Assembly: GCF_000972845.2 (NCBI RefSeq)
Contig: NC_040011.1
Coordinates: 29,907,362-29,971,361, forward strand
Reading direction: 5' to 3'
DNA: 64,000 nucleotides
DNA from: Larimichthys crocea
Lineage: Eukaryota > Chordata > Actinopteri > Sciaenidae
A model generated the notes under the pieces. It ran no database searches and had not been told where the DNA came from. It worked only from the letters and a program-made list of their open reading frames with translations. The stretch's first letter is position 1. Each line of letters begins with the position of its first letter. This document shows, in pieces, positions 58,422 to 64,000 of this stretch. A program made the translations under genes and the position numbers.

Positions 58422-61400
58422 TGTGTGACCGAATGGATGTTGTTGGCAAACTGCACTTGGGACTCGAACTGTTCCCATTAAGTTATTATGTTACACAAGC
58501 TTGTACTCCCACTTTTTATATCAAACAAGCAACTTATTTAATTGTTGTGTCGTGATGCTTTATTCAGAGAGTTTATTTTCTTTCCGGTGTGGAGAGCTCA
58601 CAAAACATTGTCTACAAGTAAAACGAATGGACTTTTTTATTTCTGGCCCTCAGCTCTATTCTAGCTTCTACATATACGCTGGATAGTTGTATTTATTATA
58701 TTGCCAGAATATTTATACGCGGTCATTATATTTTGTCCGCCAGGTCATTATAGTTCATTACTATACCAGTACGGTTTACAGACTCAAACTTTAGGAAGAT
58801 GTTGCTTTCTTCAATAGGTTTCATGTAACTTCCACCGCCGTGTAGATGGGCTCATGTACAGTCCCCATTCAAGTTCTCAATTTTCCACCAACGTTGCTTG
58901 TCACTGAAGTGGGATGGACTCAAAGTACCACTTACATGTTTGAAACCTGCAGGCTTCGTTAGCCCAAAATCCTAAATAGTCAGTTCACCAAATCCTTATA
59001 TTGGTTTACACGCGCACCATAGATTCACTCCTGTTTTCTCTGCATTGGATTACTGCCGACAAAAAGCGAAAAAGCCATCCCATCGTGAAGACGTTACATG
59101 TGGAAGTACCTTGAGCCCACCTGACCAAGCGTGCAGCTGGAACATTGGCAAAAAAAAAAACAAAAACAAGCTGCTTAATAAACAGAACGCGCTGCTTCTG
59201 AAGACTGATGTATATTATTCCTTGTAGACACGATAACTGATTTTACCGCAACATTGATTTCTCTCAGTGTGTGCTCCTGTAATAAAATCTTAAGTTATTT
59301 GTTTTTGCTGTCTATAGTTAATAACTAAGGACCAATATTTACCCCCTAAATGTAGTTGAGTATAACAATTATATACTCAAATTAAGACCTCAAATTGTAC
59401 TTAAAGCCAATGCTTGAGTTAGTGAACTTAGCTTCTTAATATACTGCGCACCACTCCTCATGGATTAAACTGTATAGTAGCATGCACCGATGTCCGTCTG
59501 ACGGTTGATGTGTTATTTCTGGCAGTAAGAGCTTGACGAGGTACGGGCGTAATGCCGAGGAAGGAGGTGAAGTCTGCCCTCCTTGCTGACCACCCTGGAC
59601 TGAATGTGTCCTCAACCCTGAGAAACCCTCGCCGGAAAGCTTCGAGATAACTCTGCTGGATGGATGGCAAAGGTGAAATTCAAAGACAAGAATAATTGGC
59701 CATTGAGTTCTCAGAGACGAGGAACGTTATTATCGGTCCAGTTCATCTATATTATTTTGGACTCAATCATTTGTCACAAAGTCAAGCATTAACGGTTAAG
59801 TTCTCTGATCGCACCATAAACTAATTACAAACTAAACAATAAAGACACACATATTTCAAAACCGTTTTTTTCTTGCACTTAGTGTGCCGTTTTATTTGTA
59901 AATTTTATTAGATATTTACACCTAAGAGATGTATAGAAGTGGTGAATGTAATTCTTTTATTTATTTTTTTGTCTGAGGAATTGCCAGAGATATTTGTGGA
60001 AAGGCTCTGATTAGGGCGGAAGTACATTTCCCATAATTTAACAACCATTTTTTTACCAACTCTTGAGTAGGTACAACCAAAAACCCTTTTAAAAAAAATG
60101 TTTACCTCACCTCTACATTCTATGGTTGTCACTAAGGAATTAAAGCCAATAACTCTTGCCAAACCATAAAACCCTGCTCACACAGTCAACAGGCTGTAAT
60201 TTACCAGGAATAAGGGAATTACTGCAAGGCAGAACAAAGTTTGCACAATAAAATTTAGGTGTCCTAACACATGCTGCTCCATGACAAATTGGGCATTAAA
60301 GTGTTATATTGTATTAATGATTTCTTTTTGCTCTAGATTTCTGAAGTTGGTACACCACCTTGCTGTTTACCAACAACTTGTCTCGAAAGCTTTTACTTTG
60401 ACTATTATTTTCCTCCAGAGGCTTCTGTAACCCGTGAATGGTTTGCTTATGTTTCTACGAGTTTTTTCCTTACAATTATCTGTTGTCTTCTGTTGTCGTC
60501 CTGAAGAAACATCTCTGTGGACGGATAAAAAAAGGGTCGCCCTCGCAAGCTGAAATTTCTCAACCTGATGTTGTTGTAGTTGCTGCTCTGCATGAGTGGT
60601 TCTGAAGAAGAGTGACGCCAGTGAAGGTTTTCATTCTTAAAGGTTCTACTGATATGAGGGGAAAAACACAGATACAAAATTTTTCAAGGATTGCACAATC
60701 ACACTTAATGTTTGTTTTAATTCTGTCTGTAAAAATTCATTATGAGTGCTTTGTACATTATTTTGTATTTAAAATGTGTAACGATATTAAAGGTGGAGTG
60801 ACTCATATCGGAAAAAGCAAAAAAATAACTGTGCTTGAGTTGGTCGAACATGGAACAATAAATGACCTTGGAGCCACACACACAGCGTTAGTGTTCGTTT
60901 ACTTACCTTTCTTTTTAGAAGAAGATTAGACTTCTGTGTACAAATTAAATTAAATGTCACCACATGGGGAATCACCACATGTATTTTAACATAGCCCTGG
61001 TTTCTTGGAGGACAACTCCTGTACCTTTTCAAAATGTTCTCCCACTGATTCATTAAAGCCTTAAATGACTTGCTTTCTCAATTTATACTTTATATTTTTT
61101 CTTATTCTGACATACTTCAGCTACTAAACTGGCACCCGAACATGATTTGTTTTTCCAAATTACAATTGGACTCATTGCATATTAGTTTTTTTTACCACTG
61201 TCTCATAAAGATACTTTTCTGGTCTCCTTTCAGTGCTCCCTTAGGTATATTTCCCCTCCATCTCTCTGCACAGCGTGCACTTGTGTCATAGGCTGAAACT
61301 TGGCTTTCCTTTTGTGTCTTATTATTTTATGAAGACCATCAGCGGAAACATTAAACTGCAATAAAACAATTGTTCTCTTGCATGCATCACCAAGAGGTTG

Positions 61401-61690
61401 AGGAGATGATGTGGCCCATGGAAAGAGTATGCCGAGGATGAGGACCAATTGAGGGACGTTCTCAGTCTCCTCCTCTGATGAGCCCGAGCTTCAACGCTTC
61501 ACTTCTTCTGGATACATAGTGACACCCAGTGGAGCCTCTCTGAAAACTAGTACCATTTCTCAGATGTTGTTTTGTTGTTTTTTTATAGTGCTTCCCCATT
61601 TCTAAACACTTTATTGTGTTTTTTATGCCTGGTTTTGCTGAATAACGTGTTCTTGTTTCTTTATTTATTGTGTAGGTTTGTTTTTATGTC
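57965..61690. other. Intergenic, no supported gene
   Basis: AT-rich sequence with a broken poly(T) run at about 58140-58170 and an (ATA)n tract at 58366-58421. The open frames are short and unrelated to known families. I see no gene. Confidence 0.5.
58366..58421. repeat. (AAT)n microsatellite, interrupted
   Basis: Trinucleotide AAT/ATA tract with an 'aataatc' interruption. Confidence 0.95.
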
Positions 61691-61696
61691 TTTATG

Positions 61697-61777
61697 TGTG
61701 TGTGTGTGTGTGTTGTTGTGTGTGTTGTGTGTGTGTGTGTTGTGTGTGTGTGTGTGTGTGTGTGTGGGTGTGTGTTG
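61697..61777. repeat. Imperfect (GT)n/(GTT) tract
   Basis: GT units repeatedly interrupted by an extra T, 80 bp in total. Confidence 0.95.
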
Positions 61778-62014
61778 TGATTACCCACTTTGAGATGAAC
61801 TGTTGCATTTCTTTTTATATAAATCAGTTTTACATTATAGCTCAAGGATAACACGTGACCCTTAACAACAATAATTAAAGTTTCTCAAACTTATTTCATT
61901 GTGATCCAGGTAAAAGTAAAAAAGAAAATAACGTAAAATGTTTGTTTTAAAACGTTAAAGAAACGTATAAAAACGTATTTCAAACGTATTGTCGCGCTTC
62001 ACCAAAATCTTGAA

Positions 62015-62085
62015 TATGATTGGTCGCGTGAGGATGTGACCTCAAAATCACGCGCCCAGCCCCAACAAAGCAGCAGCGGTGCTTC
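62015..62085 (+). promoter_or_regulatory. Candidate clp1 promoter and untranslated exon 1
   Basis: An inverted CCAAT box (gattggtc, 62019-62026) lies in a locally CpG-richer stretch. About 60 bp downstream is a strong 5' splice site, TTC|GTGAGTGG at 62085/62086. The clp1 start codon sits three bases after an acceptor (AG at 63379-63380), so an untranslated exon upstream is required, and this is the best-placed candidate. Confidence 0.4.
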
Positions 62086-62089
62086 GTGA

Positions 62090-62640
62090 GTGGGAACTTT
62101 ATTTTCATCACACCACCCACCCTACAACCCCGCCCCCTCCAAGGTCAGTCCGTTACGTACAATACCGGACACACCCGTCCATGAAACACCTCGGCACCCC
62201 GGGGTGTTTAACCTGACAATGTGAGAGAGTTCACCGGGATTTGGCCCCCGACCGCCCCCATCCCTCCCACCCTAAGCCCTGCCACCTACCGCGCCCCCCT
62301 TCTCATTGCCCCCTCCGCCCACCCCCCCGCCCTCCCTACGCCCTCGTCGCGCGCCCCCTGCCCGTTCCACCGCCCCACCCGGCCTGCTAATACCGCTGAG
62401 GTGACCCCCAGCCCCACTGCACCGTCCCCTCCTCCACTGTCTCAGCTAAGACCCACCACCGTCTAAAGTCTCTTTTAGATAACTCGAGCCAAGCGGAGCC
62501 TGAGAAAGAGAGATTCTGCTCACGTTAAAACCTTAGTAAGGTCTACCGACCCCCTACGACCCCCCCCCCCCCCCCCCCCCCCCCACCCTCAGGGTTAGAC
62601 CCCCCGCGCCCCGCCCCCCCCCGCCCGAATGCCTGAACTC
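62090..62640. repeat. C-rich low-complexity tract with C25 run
   Basis: Strongly strand-biased cytosine-rich sequence, including an uninterrupted run of 25 C at 62560-62584 and further C8-C10 runs to about 62625. The 81-codon proline-rich open frame at 62221-62466 follows from this composition and is not considered a gene. Confidence 0.85.
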
Positions 62641-62829
62641 GCCTTCTGATAATATAATAATTTAGTGTTCTTATATTATGCCTGCCAGCGCCGTCCGCAC
62701 CCCGACACCCTGGTCAATAAACCTCAGGGTTAGATATTTAACCTTATTCTAAAGCTTCGTGCTTCAGCAAGAATTTAGTATAGTAGTGATATATGTATTT
62801 TATTTCATTTATACCTTGCAGTTATTTAT

Positions 62830-62945
62830 ATCATGGTCACTTACTTTTGTAATAATTTTTTATATTATGGTCACTATTGCCGTACTATTATTTGTATCAT
62901 GGTCACTTCTTTGCAATATTCTTACACTCTGGGTCACTTTACATT
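62830..62945. repeat. Degenerate minisatellite, about 33-bp unit
   Basis: The block 'at(c/t)atggtcact' recurs at about 62831, 62865 and 62897, with a weaker 'ctgggtcact' at 62929. Each is separated by about 32-34 bp of T-rich sequence. Confidence 0.65.
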
Positions 62946-63039
62946 ACAATTAACTCTTTTTCTATTTCTTGCCCACTTCTATTCCTCAGTATTGTCTGTT
63001 TTCCAAGGTGATGTTTTTTCGTGTTTGTTTATCGTGTAG

Positions 63040-63182
63040 GTTATAGATATGTCTGTCTGTTTATTGTTTTGTTTTGTTTTTTTTGCGTTTATATTTTTTC
63101 TTACTTCTGTAGTGTATGCTTACACTTTGCTGTACAAGTAAATTTCCCCGTGGTGGGCTTGAATAAAGTATATCTAATCTAA
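63040..63182 (+). repeat. LINE-type 3' tail
   Basis: Sequence ending 'caagtaaatttccccgtggtgggcttgaataaagtatatctaatctaatg'. It resembles the 3' end of fish non-LTR elements that terminate in AATAAAG plus short ATCTA repeats. Confidence 0.5.
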
Positions 63183-63383
63183 TGATTACTTATTTAATTA
63201 ATGTATTAATACACCTGAGCATAGTCTTAATGCATCTTCAAGGTTTGTTTCAGAGTTACGGACAGTATCAGAGGCCGTGGTTGACAACTTGTGTTGTTTT
63301 TGCTGTTTGTGCGTCGACCTTTTCTTTTTACAATATGCAATATTACCGCCAGGTGTTGTAACACAGGCTTCTCTCGTCAGTTC

Positions 63384-64000
63384 ATGGCAACAGAGGGTGA
63401 AGTTGAAGCCGATGTGAAGATTGCTCCACCAATGGGACGTGTCAGCACCAGGTTTTGACCTGGAGAAGGAGACTGAGGGCTTAGGTTTGATGTTTAGAGG
63501 CAGGGGAGGCAGCGAGCAAAGTTGAGCTGGAGCTTCTCACGGGAATGGCTGGAGGTGTTTGGCTCAGAGCTGAACCCGCAACAAGACGTACACATTCGGA
63601 CCAGGCTCCAAGATCGCAGTTTCACCTGGCAAGGCTGCAGTGTGAATCTTTACTGGAAGCCGGGAGGTGAGCACTTGCGAAAGCATATTTTGAATGCGCC
63701 TTTTATTGACCTCTTTGTGATGTTGCGGCCTCAAACATATTAGTGTCTCTCCTTTATTGCAACAGGTGGCTTATGTGTCCAAGGATACACCCATGCGCTC
63801 TACCCTGGAACACACCGCTTGCCCTGGACACCGATGAGGAAAACAAAGCAGAGCGGGGACAATGAGAGGGGGCCCAGAAGTTAGGTTTAATTGCATAACT
63901 TACCTCACCAGCTTGTCAGATCCAACGCCTTTTGACATTGATTTCATTATTCCTCCCCCCTCAGGTGATGGTGGTGGGCCCTACAGGATTTGGGGAAGTC
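63384..64000 (+). CDS. clp1: Polyribonucleotide 5'-hydroxyl-kinase Clp1, 5' part, broken by indels
   Basis: Three exon segments are recognisable: 63381-63666 (ATG at 63384), 63766-63884 and 63965 to the window end. They carry, in changing frames, MATEGEVEADVK, the start of the N-terminal domain (RF-DLEKETE, VELELLTGMA, VFGSELN), FTWQGCSV, VAYVSKDTPM and VMVVGPT just before the P-loop. Splice signals AG|GTGAGC, aacag|GTGGC and ctcag|GTGATGG are kept. Clp1 phosphorylates RNA 5'-OH ends and works in pre-mRNA 3'-end cleavage and tRNA splicing. Net frame changes occur near 63456, 63478, 63495, 63551, 63575, 63620 and several times after 63785. Because introns persist and divergence is otherwise low, either sequence error or recent decay could explain this. 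The rest of the gene lies beyond the window. Confidence 0.88.

Noticed and set aside
62221..62466. Proline-rich 81-codon open frame
   Set aside because: Produced by a C-rich low-complexity tract; no start context, motif or splice logic.
63522..63743. 73-codon open frame as a separate gene
   Set aside because: It is a mixture of frame-shifted clp1 exon and intron sequence.

Overview
This window is a piece of a ray-finned fish (teleost, probably percomorph) nuclear chromosome. The evidence is a set of intron-containing vertebrate genes with GT-AG splice sites, and intergenic DNA full of (CA)n microsatellites, tRNA-derived SINEs, Tc1, hAT and LINE relics of fish type. I assembled every gene exon by exon from the sequence, checking reading frame, splice phase and family resemblance. 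Repeat-family statements rest on remembered fish consensus sequences, because no search could be run.

Layout. 1-19.8 kb has no gene that I can support and holds decayed transposons and microsatellites. 19,873-33,565 (+) is slc43a1 (LAT3 amino-acid transporter), 14 coding exons, 558 aa, with a 7-kb intron 4 and a long 3' UTR to about 35.87 kb. 36,447-40,191 (-) is med19 (Mediator head subunit), 6 exons, 244 aa. 40,526-42,667 (-) is pmf1 (NNF1-type MIS12 kinetochore subunit), 5 exons, 225 aa. 42,847-45,836 (+) is tmx2, 8 exons, 308 aa; it shares a 179-bp divergent promoter with pmf1 that carries a perfect NRF1 palindrome. 48,428-54,371 (-) is zdhhc5 (palmitoyltransferase), 11 coding exons, 727 aa, including a short terminal exon that supplies the PDZ ligand EISV. 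55-62 kb is mostly repeats, including a hAT-like element with target-site duplication. 63,384-64,000 (+) is the 5' part of clp1 (RNA 5'-kinase), recognisable but broken by many small indels.

The block slc43a1, med19, tmx2, zdhhc5, clp1 corresponds to the human 11q12.1 neighbourhood (orientation partly changed), with pmf1 (human 1q22) inserted between med19 and tmx2. The genes are not an operon; they are mostly housekeeping genes packed in convergent and divergent pairs.

I found no new defence, toxin or mobile gene system. The most useful second-look items are the multiply frameshifted clp1, the pmf1/tmx2 bidirectional promoter in altered synteny, the 78-bp inverted repeat in pmf1 intron 1, (CA)n tracts lying just after several 5' splice sites, and the hidden last exon of zdhhc5.
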